In this document: positions 34,455 through 44,242 of the stretch, one piece after another | How positions within the stretch are numbered: the stretch's first letter is position 1 | How the letters are laid out: the number at the start of each line of letters is the position of its first letter | Origin: Caballeronia sp. dw_276 | GTDB lineage: Bacteria; Pseudomonadota; Gammaproteobacteria; Burkholderiales; Burkholderiaceae | Length of the DNA stretch: 64,000 nt | Direction of reading: 5' to 3' | Assembly: GCF_018449635.1 (NCBI RefSeq) | Contig: NZ_JAAVUV010000013.1 | Location: forward strand, 151,348 to 215,347 | The notes under the pieces: generated by a model | Seen by the model: the letters and a program-made list of their open reading frames with translations, nothing else | The model's database searches: none | Told to the model about the DNA's origin: nothing | Translations under genes and position numbers: made by a program

Positions 34455-35693
34455 ATGACGACTGCTGCTCGAGCACGTGCAGAGAAGCCGATTGTATCGA
34501 TTAATCACCAAGTAAGACACGTGCCCAAGCGCATGCCGCTGTCCGCGATAAAAGCCATCGCCGACAACGCCAGCGGCATGTTGGTCGACGTGCGCGAAAG
34601 CATGCTCGCGCCGCACCCGCGAAAAAATCCGCCTGTCTTCACGACTGCCCAAGTTGGAACTCTTTGCAGAATCGACCGTCAACGAGCCAATTATTTTCTT
34701 CGCGCTGAATCCGAACTTCCGCAAGGAACTTTGCATGGTAGCGGCCGTAGCCGCGAGTTTTCACTAGCCGAGGCACGCGTCTGGATTGATAAGGTTGCGC
34801 CGTTCACAAAACGACCGCCAGGAGTCAAAGGGAAAAAGATTGCAATTGGAAACTTCAAAGGTGGCGTGAGCAAGACTACTACCGCTATGACTCTTGCGCA
34901 GGGACTTTCGCTTTTCGGGCGTCGAGTGCTAATTATCGACTTGGATCCGCAGGCCTCTTTGTCTGCACTGAACGGGATCCTTGCAGATAGTGAAGTGTCC
35001 GACGAACAAACGGTCCTGCCACTTATCTACGGCGACGTAGGTAATTTGGAGTACGCGGTTCAGTCGACTTACTGGGACGGTATTGACCTAATTCCAGCAA
35101 GCGCGGCCTTGTTTGGCGCAGAATTTTTCCTTCCATTTAAGCAATCGAAGGATTCTTCATTCCAGTTTTGGGATGTGCTTAATAAAGGAATGGAATCTTT
35201 GTTGGATACCTACGATGTAATCATCATCGACACGCCCCCAGCTTTGTCCTACATGACTATAAATGCATTCATGGCTGCGGACGGCTTGATTGTGCCTACG
35301 CCGCCAAGCGCGCTGGATTACGCATCCTCAACGCAGTTTTGGAGTTTGCTATCCGATCTATCCGAGAGCATGAAACAGGTTGCCCCTCACTTGGATAAAA
35401 GCTTCGATTTCATTCATGTCCTTCTCGCGAAAGTGGATCACAGCCAAGCTGCAACCCACATTGTTAGGGAATGGATAAACAAGACCTATGAAGGGCTAGT
35501 TCTGCCGGTGGAAATTCCCACCACGACGGTTACACAAAGCGCAGCAGCTGAGTTCGGCACGGTCTATGACATCTCAAGATATGAAGGAAGTCTGAAGACG
35601 TATCAGCGTGCCCGGGAGGCGTATGACCGTCTGGCTCAGCTGATTGACCAGGAGTTGGTTGCGTTGTGGCTGGCAGATGCGGAGGTCGCATGA
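34455..35693 (+). CDS. parA: ParA partition ATPase (type Ia, N-terminal HTH)
   Basis: A 412-residue ATPase. An N-terminal MerR-like helix-turn-helix (FTTAQVGTLCRIDRQRANYF, near 62-81) marks type Ia ParA proteins, which also repress their own promoter. The deviant Walker A, KGGVSKTT, is at about 135-142; VLIIDLDPQASLS and VIIIDTPPAL follow as the other nucleotide motifs. It should form dynamic patterns on the nucleoid that move ParB-bound plasmid copies apart. I use ATG 34455 (GGAG five bases upstream); ATG 34443 is possible. It overlaps parB by 4 bp and sits next to the replication gene, so this is the plasmid's maintenance core. Confidence 0.95.
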   Translation: MTTAARARAEKPIVSINHQVRHVPKRMPLSAIKAIADNASGMLVDVRESMLAPHPRKNPPVFTTAQVGTLCRIDRQRANYFLRAESELPQGTLHGSGRSREFSLAEARVWIDKVAPFTKRPPGVKGKKIAIGNFKGGVSKTTTAMTLAQGLSLFGRRVLIIDLDPQASLSALNGILADSEVSDEQTVLPLIYGDVGNLEYAVQSTYWDGIDLIPASAALFGAEFFLPFKQSKDSSFQFWDVLNKGMESLLDTYDVIIIDTPPALSYMTINAFMAADGLIVPTPPSALDYASSTQFWSLLSDLSESMKQVAPHLDKSFDFIHVLLAKVDHSQAATHIVREWINKTYEGLVLPVEIPTTTVTQSAAAEFGTVYDISRYEGSLKTYQRAREAYDRLAQLIDQELVALWLADAEVA

Positions 35694-36682
35694 GCATTAA
35701 GGATAGGTTGGCAGCCAAATCTGCCACGATTGGGTCGAATCCAAAAGTCCTCAAAACATCTGATGAAGGACCAGCCCGCCCAAAGACGGCACCCGGCCAA
35801 CTGATGTCATCGATTCCCTTCCTCGCGGAGAAGGAGCGTGAACTGAGCGCAATGTCTCAAGAGAACGAAAAGCTGCGCGAACAATTGCGGAGCGGGGGTG
35901 TTAGCGAAGTAGCCATTTCGGATCTGCACGAAGTGCAGGGACGCCGGCGCAGGCTGACAATGGAGCAGTATTCAGAACTCCGAGAAAATCTCCGCCAAAA
36001 CGCGCTCGTGCAAGCCATCACCGTTCGCGCAAGAGACACGGGCGGGTATGAAATAGTTTCTGGTCATAACCGAGTCGCGATTTTCCGCGAGTTGGGAAGA
36101 GAGCGCATTCCGGCTGTCTTCTTCAAGGAACCGGATGACACGGCAACCGAAGCGAGCGCGCTGTACGCCAATCTTTTTCAACCAGATCTCACCGACTACG
36201 AAAAGTATCTGGGGTTTAAGAAGTTGCTTGAACAAACCGGAAAGCAACAGAAAGAACTAGCTCGTGAGTCCGGAGCGGACGAAGGTTCGGTCTCTCGGTG
36301 GATGTCATTTGGGGACCTTCCGCCCGACGCTATTGCAATCATCGAAACAAAGCCGTCGTGTATTGGGGGGAAGGCCGCGATGGCGCTAGCTTCCCTTTCG
36401 CGAGAAGGGAAATCCGACGCGGTCGTACAAGCGGTAAAAGCCCTCGCTGCAGGGAACATTACTCAGGAAGCGGCGGTTCGACTTGCCAAGGAAAATAAGA
36501 CCACGCCAGCCAAGCCGGCTCGAGCAGCGCCAATGACCTTTCGTCAGGGTGCAAAAGTTTATTGCAAAGTAATTGGGGCGAAGGAGACGATTCGAATCGA
36601 CTTTCATTCCGAAGAGGCGCGAGTTGCAGCAGAAGAGGCAATTCACGCTGTGCTGGCGAATTTCTCAGGGTCGAAGCGATAG
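35690..36682 (+). CDS. parB: ParB partition protein
   Basis: A 330-residue DNA-binding partner of ParA. The order is an N-terminal helix that should contact ParA, a ParB/Srx CTP-binding domain (EIVSGHNRVAIFRELGRERI, near 115-140), a helix-turn-helix (QKELARESGADEGSVSRWM, near 185-205) and a C-terminal dimerisation domain. GHNR replaces the more common GERR. It binds a parS palindrome and spreads along DNA. The start (35690) overlaps the parA stop and has GGAGG at the right distance. A 17-bp palindrome that could be its parS spans its stop codon. Confidence 0.95.
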   Translation: MSIKDRLAAKSATIGSNPKVLKTSDEGPARPKTAPGQLMSSIPFLAEKERELSAMSQENEKLREQLRSGGVSEVAISDLHEVQGRRRRLTMEQYSELRENLRQNALVQAITVRARDTGGYEIVSGHNRVAIFRELGRERIPAVFFKEPDDTATEASALYANLFQPDLTDYEKYLGFKKLLEQTGKQQKELARESGADEGSVSRWMSFGDLPPDAIAIIETKPSCIGGKAAMALASLSREGKSDAVVQAVKALAAGNITQEAAVRLAKENKTTPAKPARAAPMTFRQGAKVYCKVIGAKETIRIDFHSEEARVAAEEAIHAVLANFSGSKR

Positions 36683-36697
36683 TCTCACGGTGAGACT
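36681..36697. promoter_or_regulatory. 17-bp palindrome at the end of parB (candidate parS)
   Basis: AGTCTCACGGTGAGACT is an exact palindrome around one central G. It overlaps the parB stop codon, a common place for parS sites. No second copy was noticed by eye, so a simple terminator role cannot be excluded; ParB binding would settle it. Confidence 0.45.
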
Positions 36698-36766
36698 TAT
36701 TTAAATTCAATCACTTACGGTTTAGAACAAGAGATCGAAATGATTTAACCAAACCTAGAAAAACAA

Positions 36767-36792
36767 AAGCCTTCGGTTGGCGCCGAAGGCTT
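36767..36792. terminator. Strong hairpin after parB
   Basis: AAGCCTTCGG and CCGAAGGCTT form a perfect 10-bp stem with loop TTGGCG. An A-rich run precedes it (on the minus strand this is a T run), and no T tract follows on plus. It most likely ends the parAB transcript before rep. Confidence 0.6.
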
Positions 36793-36928
36793 CTGAATAT
36801 GGGCTTGCTGTTGCTCACCCTGCTGCTTCACTTCCCCGACGGCAAATCGGGTAAGGACTCACATCTCGAAGTGTAGCGGATAGCGATCGGCAGTCAAGCG
36901 TTTGCCCTCCATTTTTTCAAATGGATGC

Positions 36929-38209
36929 ATGACTATGCTTATCGCGCAACGTTTCGTTGCTGGCGAGGGTGCCGATCGCCCTTCCCTGCTCGAAATAGAT
37001 CCTCTTAACCTCGACAATGAAGCACGCGGGGACTTCGTTTGTGATCGCTCCAACTTGCCCTGGATAGTCTTTCGGGCAGCGCATCGTGCTAATCACATTG
37101 CAGCCATCCCTTCACGCTCGCGCGCCCTTCTCGCGGCGCTCGCCCGTACCGTTGACGCTCAAAAGCCGTATGCCGCTATTTTCGCCCGTCGAGAGCTACT
37201 CACCGGTCGCGCATTGCAGTCCATGCGCACGTTTTATCGTAGTCTTGATGATCTCGCTGAAGTCGGCCTCATCGTGCGAGCCCCCCAGAGGCGTCATGGT
37301 GATGCCGGACTCTTCGGACGTGCCTATATCCATCTCACGGAAAAAGCAGCCGAACTACTCGGATTCGTGGAACAAAAAAATCCGCCGGCTTTGGCAGAGA
37401 CATCGCAATCCGCAAGTGCAAGGCCAACGAAATCAGAAGCTGACGCCCAACATTATCCTTTGCTCGTACCTCCGTCTGCCACCGTGGCAGACGGAGGTAT
37501 ATATAAGGATCTATTCCCTAAGAATCAAAAGAGACAACCAGGTACGCTTCCGCTGGACCTTCAACGCTTGCTGAGTTTGGGTTTTCATAAATTTTTGGTT
37601 TTCAAACTCATGCGAGAAGCAAAGCAGCACGGCAAGCTTTTGACGGACGTGGTCGAGGTAACTTGGGAACACCTGAGGGCGGCAAAACGCCCCATCAGCT
37701 ATCTCCGGTCTTTGCTCCGCTCGCCGGTCGATTTTGGACACCAACTTCGCTGTCATCACGCGAAGATTCACGAACGACGCACACGATTGAATGAGATCAA
37801 AGCTATCGACCATCTGGCAGCACAACACGCCGGAAAAATCTTTTTCGACGACGCCATCAACCGCCGTTTTGAAATTTCTGCCGACGGTAGCGAGATCTCT
37901 ATTCGCGATTATCGTGAGCCCTGCGCTCGCGTGTCCACGGCTGGGTGGAAACTGGCTTTTGCTTCGGCCATTAGAGCCGGTCGCCTTTTAAGCGCTTTGC
38001 CGTCTCACGATGCTGCGTTTGCTGAGAAATGCAAGTCGGTACCTTCGGTCGCCAGCGCCACTAATCGAGCGGGAAGCGATCCGAAGGAGGGCGCAAGGGC
38101 AATCATTGAACAGGCGCCCGTTGCTGCTATTTCTGCTCGTCTCGCGGATATGAAACAGCTACTCCGGGCCACATGCGCTGGCATTCGAAAAGATTTGGCC
38201 CCAATCTAA
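36929..38209 (+). CDS. Plasmid replication initiator (replication protein O-like)
   Basis: A 426-residue protein of the kind annotated as a replication protein in Burkholderia secondary replicons. Residues about 25-150 form a winged-helix-type domain (NHIAAIPSRSRALLAALA; ALQSMRTFYRSLDDLAEVGL; RRHGDAGLFGRAYIHLTEKA). A Pro/Lys linker leads to a second helical domain (LPLDLQRLLSLGFHKFLVFK and on). The last 100 residues are variable. ATG 36929 lacks a strong ribosome-binding site; ATG 36935 is close by. It lies directly after parAB and should open the origin, which probably lies in or next to the gene. Confidence 0.8.
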   Translation: MTMLIAQRFVAGEGADRPSLLEIDPLNLDNEARGDFVCDRSNLPWIVFRAAHRANHIAAIPSRSRALLAALARTVDAQKPYAAIFARRELLTGRALQSMRTFYRSLDDLAEVGLIVRAPQRRHGDAGLFGRAYIHLTEKAAELLGFVEQKNPPALAETSQSASARPTKSEADAQHYPLLVPPSATVADGGIYKDLFPKNQKRQPGTLPLDLQRLLSLGFHKFLVFKLMREAKQHGKLLTDVVEVTWEHLRAAKRPISYLRSLLRSPVDFGHQLRCHHAKIHERRTRLNEIKAIDHLAAQHAGKIFFDDAINRRFEISADGSEISIRDYREPCARVSTAGWKLAFASAIRAGRLLSALPSHDAAFAEKCKSVPSVASATNRAGSDPKEGARAIIEQAPVAAISARLADMKQLLRATCAGIRKDLAPI

Positions 38210-39245
38210 TTCCACGAACTGATGGCCGAACCATGGCTTCGAGGAGTTACGCTGAAACTGCTAGCTGCGCCTGTTCGCCATAATGGCAGTCTTCAAATCG
38301 GTAGATCTTTGTACGCAGCCTTGAGGAGATGGCAGAGAAGGCGGGGAGCGAGCAAACACCAACACGAACGCTCCGCGCCTGCAGGAGACACGTGATCGTA
38401 GCTGCTGCCAATAGTCGTGAAGGTCGGACGAAAAAGACGTGGCGTGCACTTCGCTAGTTAATGCTGCAGATCTGTGATCCCTAGCCTGGACCATTGACAT
38501 GCAACCCAATACTGTAGGTTCTTGATACTCGTAAAGAAAAATAATTGGTAGATAGCATACGATCATGAGACTCGTTCGGGAGGAAGCGCGCAGAAGCGAT
38601 GGTCCCGGCGGCCCTGTCCGAAGTCAACACCCGACACTCACGCATTCCATCACGGAATGAGTACCAACGACAGCAGAAAACAGACCCTGCTTTATGTGCC
38701 GTTACCGCAATCAGCAGTAAGTCAGTAGCCGATTCGGATAGCTAGGGTCATAGGTAAAAATTAGTACCACTAACGACATACAGAGCCACTCCGTCTTAGA
38801 CAGGATGGAGCTCTCGGCAGGGCTTGCTTCTTCAAGACGGCGGAGTTGATAGATTCACGGCGCCTTGCCCGCATTAAAGCGCGACCAGTTCAGAGATGTC
38901 CCAACGACCAAACGATCAGAATGAGCCGCCGCTCGAGGTCATGGTCAGAATACCCGCCTTGGCTTCAACCGATTGTCGCCGAGGTCTCAACTTGAAAGTT
39001 GTTCCTTCAATGTTTGGTAGGACTGCTTCGTTCACGCGTTGAGCGTTTAAGGTCGATTAAATAATTTGGGCTTTGCGTCCCGACGCAAGCTTATACAGCT
39101 GCCGCTTCCGGGTTTCCTGCAAAGCGAAACTGTTAGACCGGTTTGGGAAGCTAAGCGAGTGCGGCGTAGCGATAGGGGAGGGCACTCATTCACCTAGATC
39201 TGTAGTGCCTCGCGCACATATTCTCTAACTTCAAAAGAGCAACTG
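38210..39245. other. Non-coding 1-kb segment with inverted repeats (possible origin/partition DNA)
   Basis: No gene is supported. Three short inverted repeats stand out: CATTCC/GGAATG near 38644-38660, CAACTT-GA-AAGTTG (38988-39001) and the 16-bp palindrome TTGCGTC-CC-GACGCAA (39073-39088). TTGAGCGTTTAA at 39039 repeats an arm of the parA-upstream inverted repeat. The position after rep fits an origin or incompatibility region; no regular iteron series is visible. Confidence 0.4.
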
Positions 39246-40018
39246 TTAGTCTGGTCTTCCGGTGCGGCCTCTTAGGCCTTCCTCAACGACGGCGTGTATT
39301 ATTTTGGCGAAGTCGTCGGGTGCTCCGACACACGACGTATGGCCCGTTTCGAGCACCACTAGCCTCGAGCCTAGAATGCCGTTGCACAGGCTTTTCGCAT
39401 GGGACAAGGTGCGAGCGGGGTCACGGTTTCCATGGACCACCGCGGTGGGGATAGCTGATAGTTCGTTGAGCATGCTTGTAAGATCCGTTTGTTGCAAACT
39501 GCGCAGGCTCTGGACAGTCGCTTCAGCGGTAATGCGGCGTGGATACGTCATAAACGAGTCTACAAGCTCGGCGGGACATACTCTTCCAAGCGAGCGTTCG
39601 GCCAGGGCTTTCCACAGCAGTGAACCCCACGTCTGACGGACACGCTCAATGACTGATTCGACGTCGCCATGTCCCTTTGTATTTGCTCCGCTATTGCTTA
39701 GCACGAGACCAACCACGTTGGGTTTCGTCGAACGTAAATCAATCGAAGCGGCGAGCGCCGCGATCGGTGTACCGACCGAATGCCCTATCAACACGGTTGG
39801 TCCAAGCTCCCTTAGTAGATTGGCTACACGCGCTGCAACTGAGTGAAGGTCGTGTGGGCCGCACCTTCGAGCCAGCCCACGCCAATCGCGCGAAGTTTTA
39901 CGATTCTTGTGACGGGCGCGATAGCGTTTGGCGGAATAAGGGCGCCTGGCAAGAACACGAGGGTCGGTCGATTTTTGGGTCCATGACTAAGATGGAACGT
40001 GGACACTGCCTGAGTCAT
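39246..40018 (-). pseudogene. Alpha/beta hydrolase, frameshifted
   Basis: Two frames together make one hydrolase of about 250 residues. The first (from ATG 40018) gives RPTLVFLPGALIPPNAIAPV and WLEGAAHTTFTQLQ, then hits a stop. The second gives ANLLRELGPTVLIGHSVGTP, VVHGNRDPA and LVVLETGHTSCVG. The nucleophile Ser, Asp and His are all present, so one or two small indels near 39830-39840 split an otherwise complete gene. Sequencing error is possible but the flanking DNA is also decayed. Confidence 0.7.
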
Positions 40019-40559
40019 TTATCTACGTCTGTTTTGATATTCGATCGGAGCGGCAACATTTTGACAATGCGCGATCCCGCAGTTCAGCAATTCTTAAAAT
40101 GATACGTCAAACGTTTTTCGGCGATACGGTTGCCGCGCGGGCAATCAGCACTTCCGTTGGCAGCTCACCTCCTTAAAAATAGTGTTCTACTCGTTTTGAT
40201 TCGACTAGCCGGCACCCGCATAAATGAGTTTGCACAACGTAATTTCGCCGCACATCCTGCAGAACGGCGCAACGCCTATGACGTAGACGTATTCCCTTTG
40301 TTAGCCCTTTCGCAACTAACGAGCTCTCCGCAAACCCTCCACCGGACGGGGGCTAATTCGGTGCGCCAACAGTTTGCACGCGACCTGAACGCAGCTCATG
40401 CAGCAGGTAGTGATGTCCTATCCCGAAGTAGAAAAGATCATTTGGCCGATACGAACCAGATTCTGCGTTTCCGTCAGTGTCTAACACGCGCATTTTGCGA
40501 CTGTGAAAAACGTCGGCTCAGGTAAGGTAGCATCTTGATCAACCCGCCGGAAACCAGCA
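40019..40559. other. Gene-free stretch
   Basis: One longer plus-strand frame (40130-40525) has no recognisable product. No repeats seen. Confidence 0.3.
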
Positions 40560-41291
40560 GTGCACAGTGACTACCTAGTTTTTGTGGATGAGAGCGGAGA
40601 CCACAGTCTCACCTCGATTGACGACGCTTATCCGTTATTCGTCCTGTGCTTTTGCATCATCAAGAAAAGTGACTACGTAAATACGCTCGTTCCGCGGATC
40701 AAAACTCTCAAAATCGAAACCTTCGGTCACGACTGCGTGGTACTCCACGAGGCGGACATTCGCAGAAAGCGTGGCGCCTTCTCAATGCTAAGCAAGGAGC
40801 CGCGAGAGGCTTTCCTGGAAACCTTGACCACAATCATCGAGGACCTTCCGATGACGGTCGTTGCCGTCGTGATCGATAAGCGCAAGCTTAATGAGAAATA
40901 CAGCACCCCGTCCAACCCTTACCATCTTGGAACCCAATACGGCCTTGAACGGGTATGGGAATTTCTCAAAATGAAAGGGCAGCACGAAACGAAGACCCAT
41001 GTAGTTTGCGAAGCGCGCGGAGCTAAGGAAGATGACGATCTTGAATTGGCTTTCCGGCGGGTTTGCGACGGTGATAACCGGACCCGCAAGCCGTATCCGT
41101 TTGAAATCGTGATTAACGACAAGAAGGCGAATACTGAGGGGTTGCAGATCTGCGATTTGATGGCCAGGCCAATCGGTCTTTCGGTGCTACGGCCCGAGCA
41201 AGGCAATAGGGCATTTGCCGTTCTTCGAGGAAAATTCTTCAGCGGAGCTAGCGGCGCGATCGAAGGAAACGGGTTGAAAATCGTGTCCTAG
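40560..41291 (+). CDS. DUF3800 family protein (RNase H-like fold)
   Basis: A 243-residue protein with the DUF3800 signature: DYLVFVDESGDHSL at the N-terminus and the C-terminal block DKKANTEGLQICDLMARPIG. The acidic residues (VDESGD, then the Asp of CDLMARP) fit a metal-binding RNase H-like active site. Its role is unknown; family members are frequent on plasmids, phages and defence-rich islands. The start is a GTG at 40560 with no strong ribosome-binding site. It stands alone between the broken hydrolase and the recombinase. Confidence 0.85.
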   Translation: MHSDYLVFVDESGDHSLTSIDDAYPLFVLCFCIIKKSDYVNTLVPRIKTLKIETFGHDCVVLHEADIRRKRGAFSMLSKEPREAFLETLTTIIEDLPMTVVAVVIDKRKLNEKYSTPSNPYHLGTQYGLERVWEFLKMKGQHETKTHVVCEARGAKEDDDLELAFRRVCDGDNRTRKPYPFEIVINDKKANTEGLQICDLMARPIGLSVLRPEQGNRAFAVLRGKFFSGASGAIEGNGLKIVS

Positions 41292-41604
41292 AAAAGCGAA
41301 AGGCCCCAGTAGTACCTGGAGCCTAGCGCCGGCCGCGTAGTCGCAACCCATTTAGTCAGTGCGTCAACAACCGCTGCTTTTATCATAGTCGACTGGGGTA
41401 GCTCACGCAAGATTTTTGAGGTTCCGTGAGCGTAAGCGGCCGCCCTAGACGGTAAAAACCCGTCGATCATCGCAATTTCAATGAATGCGTGTCTCCGCCA
41501 AATGCTTTGAATTTTCGACCATCAGAATGGTTCGATCTAATCAAAACGCTGGCTGCCAAACGTGTGAAAATATTTATAATTAACAACGACTTAGAGTTAG
41601 AAGA

Positions 41605-41628
41605 GTCTGCTAATTGTTATTAGCAGAC
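41605..41628. promoter_or_regulatory. Perfect 10-bp inverted repeat upstream of the recombinase
   Basis: GTCTGCTAAT, a TGTT loop and ATTAGCAGAC form a perfect stem in an unusually AT-rich stretch, 120 bases before the recombinase start. It may be a terminator or an operator, or a recombinase binding site. Confidence 0.4.
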
Positions 41629-41747
41629 AAGCGTTTAATGGCTAAAATTGGGGTAATTCTACTTTGCGCCTGTCCTAGAGCTAATGATCTGCTTTAATTT
41701 GCGGGTTTTCCCGTACACGTTGGCAAATGAGCAAAAGGGGAGGGCGC

Positions 41748-43691
41748 ATGGCTAATCAGGCACAACAGCTCACGCTACCGACGCCTCGCACCTACACGCG
41801 CACCGACTTCGCGGCGCTGCGCGCCTTCGTTCAGCACATCACGCCCTCGGTCATCGCGCACCGGTACTACGATCCGGACGATCGTGAAGTTTCGCCGCAA
41901 GCGGCAACCGCCGACGCGATGGAGCGGTTTCTGCGCACCATGCTCGATGACCTGGTGCAGCTCGCGCTGCGCAACGGCTCGGCCGCGCTCGCCGCACACC
42001 TGAAAGCGTCCATCAAGCAGCACGGCAGCGCTAAGCTCACCGCGGTCACCTTGCGGATGGTCGAACAGGCGTCGGTACTCGCGGCCGCGGCTCCCGCGGC
42101 GGATCATCACGTTGGCCTCTGGCTACGACCGCTGGTGACCAAACGACTGACGGCCGAGCGAATCACGACACTCGGCGAACTCGTTGCGTATTGCAATTCA
42201 CACGGCGGCAGTTGGTGGCGCTCGGTGCCCCGCATCGGCGCGCATCGCGCGCGGGTCCTGGTTGCCTGGTTGCGTCGGCATGAGGAGGCGCTAGGCGTGC
42301 GCGTTGACGCGGATGTCGATGCGGGTCCGCTCGTGCCGGCGGTGGGTCTCCGCAACGTCGTCGTGGTCGGCGGCACAATCGACGCGCCACTTCTGGCACC
42401 GTTCGAACGCCTCGCTATTCCGACCGCCTTGTCGGGTGAGCACGGTACCAACCGTGCGCACGAGTTTGCTTTCATTCGCGCGGACCACGACTTGGCGGCG
42501 GTGCATGCCTATCTGAATCGTTACCGCGATCGGCTGCCGACGCTGCGGGCGTACACCCGCGAACTCGAGCGTCTGGTCCTGTGGCTCGTGATCGTGCGCG
42601 GCGTTGCGCTATCGTCGATGACGGTGGAAGACTGTGAAGCGTATAAAGATTTCTTGAAGACGCCGATCGCCAGTTTCGTCGGTCCGAAACGTTCGCGCGC
42701 CAGCGGCCGGTGGCGACCTTTTACGCCGGAGGGTTTATCCCCCGACAGTCAGGCGTATGCAGTGCGTGCGATCCGCGCCGCGTTCGCATGGCTGACGTCG
42801 GTCCGCTACCTGGGTGGTAATCCGTGGAGCGCGGTGACCGATCCGGCGACTCTCACGCGTGAGGTCGAGGTGCAGGTCGAGCGGGCGTTATCGATCGACC
42901 TCTGGACCCGGGTGCGCGCGGAACTGGATGCCCGATGCAACGGCGAGAATATGGGCGGCTTGACGCCGACCGAGGAAGAAGCGCGCCAGTGGCGTATAGC
43001 GCGTGCGGCCATTTTGTTGATGGGGAATTCGGGGGTGCGGCGTGACGAAGCGGCCAACGCTCGTCGTGAAAATTTGAGTGTCGCGGTTGCCGCGGCGACC
43101 GGCTCTCCAACCAAATCGCCGGCTGACTCGTCAACCAGCCCAGCGGCCGAACAACGTCCGGTGTGGGCGCTTGGCGTCATCGGCAAACGCCGCAAGCAAC
43201 GCACGGTGCCGGTGAACGTGGCGACCGTCGCCGCGCTACGTGCGCACTGGGCGGATCGGGAACTAGACTTCGATGCGGCGTGGGCGGAGGGTCCTTTGAT
43301 TGCGCCCGTCGTAATCAACGGGACCGATGCGTCGCTGGCTAAACATCGCGATGCGTCGGGCGGGGAGGGAGGGGCGTCCCACTGGCCTCATGCACCGTAT
43401 GCGGCCGATGCACTAGCGCGCCTCGTACGCGAGTCGGTCAGACGCATTGCCGATGGGCTATTTCGGGAGGGAGCGCTGTCTCACGATGCGCACGTTAAAC
43501 TGCTGGCCACCTCGGCGCACGCGTTCCGTCATACCTTTGGAACACAGACGGTTGCCCGCGGTATGCCGATCGATGTAGCGCAACGGATTCTGGGGCACGC
43601 ATCGCTGCAGACGACGTCGATCTATGTTCGGGCCGAGCGGCAGCGCATGCTCGAAGAAGCGGCGAAATATTATTTAGAAGATGGCGCCTAG
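41748..43691 (+). CDS. Long tyrosine recombinase (phage-integrase family)
   Basis: A 647-residue site-specific recombinase. The order is an N-terminal region of about 230 residues with a helix-hairpin-helix-like LGELVAYCNSHGGSWWRSVP block, a SAM-like core-binding domain (RAYTRELERLVLWLVIVRG), and the catalytic domain with Arg in GNSGVRRDEAANAR, HxxR in HAFRHTFGTQTV, His in RILGHASLQTT and the nucleophile Tyr in SIYVRAERQRM. ATG 41748 has GGGGAGGG upstream. It is larger than XerC/XerD (about 300 residues) and is near the rep/par core, so dimer resolution or cassette integration are plausible. A second, truncated 3' copy lies at 54846-55430. Confidence 0.93.
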   Translation: MANQAQQLTLPTPRTYTRTDFAALRAFVQHITPSVIAHRYYDPDDREVSPQAATADAMERFLRTMLDDLVQLALRNGSAALAAHLKASIKQHGSAKLTAVTLRMVEQASVLAAAAPAADHHVGLWLRPLVTKRLTAERITTLGELVAYCNSHGGSWWRSVPRIGAHRARVLVAWLRRHEEALGVRVDADVDAGPLVPAVGLRNVVVVGGTIDAPLLAPFERLAIPTALSGEHGTNRAHEFAFIRADHDLAAVHAYLNRYRDRLPTLRAYTRELERLVLWLVIVRGVALSSMTVEDCEAYKDFLKTPIASFVGPKRSRASGRWRPFTPEGLSPDSQAYAVRAIRAAFAWLTSVRYLGGNPWSAVTDPATLTREVEVQVERALSIDLWTRVRAELDARCNGENMGGLTPTEEEARQWRIARAAILLMGNSGVRRDEAANARRENLSVAVAAATGSPTKSPADSSTSPAAEQRPVWALGVIGKRRKQRTVPVNVATVAALRAHWADRELDFDAAWAEGPLIAPVVINGTDASLAKHRDASGGEGGASHWPHAPYAADALARLVRESVRRIADGLFREGALSHDAHVKLLATSAHAFRHTFGTQTVARGMPIDVAQRILGHASLQTTSIYVRAERQRMLEEAAKYYLEDGA

Positions 43692-43797
43692 CGTACCAGT
43701 GTTACTTCGACGTCCCCGACGTCGAGGATGAATGCTGGAGAAATGCTGCGAAATTGCGATCGGGATCGCGAATGGGAATGCACCACCGGAGTTCACA

Positions 43798-44067
43798 GTG
43801 AGAAGAAGCGCCGAAAACAAATTGACTGTCGTCGCAGTGCTCATTGATCCGCAGATCGAGCAACGACTGCGTTTGCTGGCCGAGACGACGGGGCGTAAGC
43901 AGTCGTTTTTTCTGCAGCAGATGATCGAGCGCGGTATCAACGCCATCGAAGAAACCTGGTTGCCGCACGAAACGCTTGGTCAAGTGCGAAGTGGCCGAAT
44001 GCCAGTGTCACATCCAGGTAGAGGCACATCCGATCTCTTTGGCGATGTTGCCGATGATGAACGCTAA
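43798..44067 (+). CDS. Ribbon-helix-helix protein (antitoxin-like)
   Basis: The core TVVAVLIDPQIEQRLRLLAE, then TTGRKQSFFLQQMIERGIN, is a ribbon-helix-helix DNA-binding fold of the kind used by antitoxins. The tail (VRSGRMPVSHPGRGTSDLFG) is less typical. The GTG at 43798 gives 89 residues; an ATG at 43732 would add 22. No toxin gene is adjacent, so it may be an orphan antitoxin or a regulator of the recombinase just upstream. Confidence 0.6.
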   Translation: MRRSAENKLTVVAVLIDPQIEQRLRLLAETTGRKQSFFLQQMIERGINAIEETWLPHETLGQVRSGRMPVSHPGRGTSDLFGDVADDER

Positions 44068-44242
44068 GTTAAACCATACCTCACCAGTTTCTTATCAGCG
44101 TATCAGGTGCTCGGAACGCAGGCAGCAGGACGGCCCTGTCCCTCAAAAGCTTGCCCGACAGAGACAATGCCCGTTTCGCTAACTTTGGCGGAGGCGATGG
44201 TATTCCGCAGGTGATCCACCGCTCTCAACCCATCGGCCGCCG

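Noticed and set aside
34320..39250. Regular iteron array for rep
   Set aside because: Only single repeats and palindromes were seen, no series of direct repeats at constant spacing.
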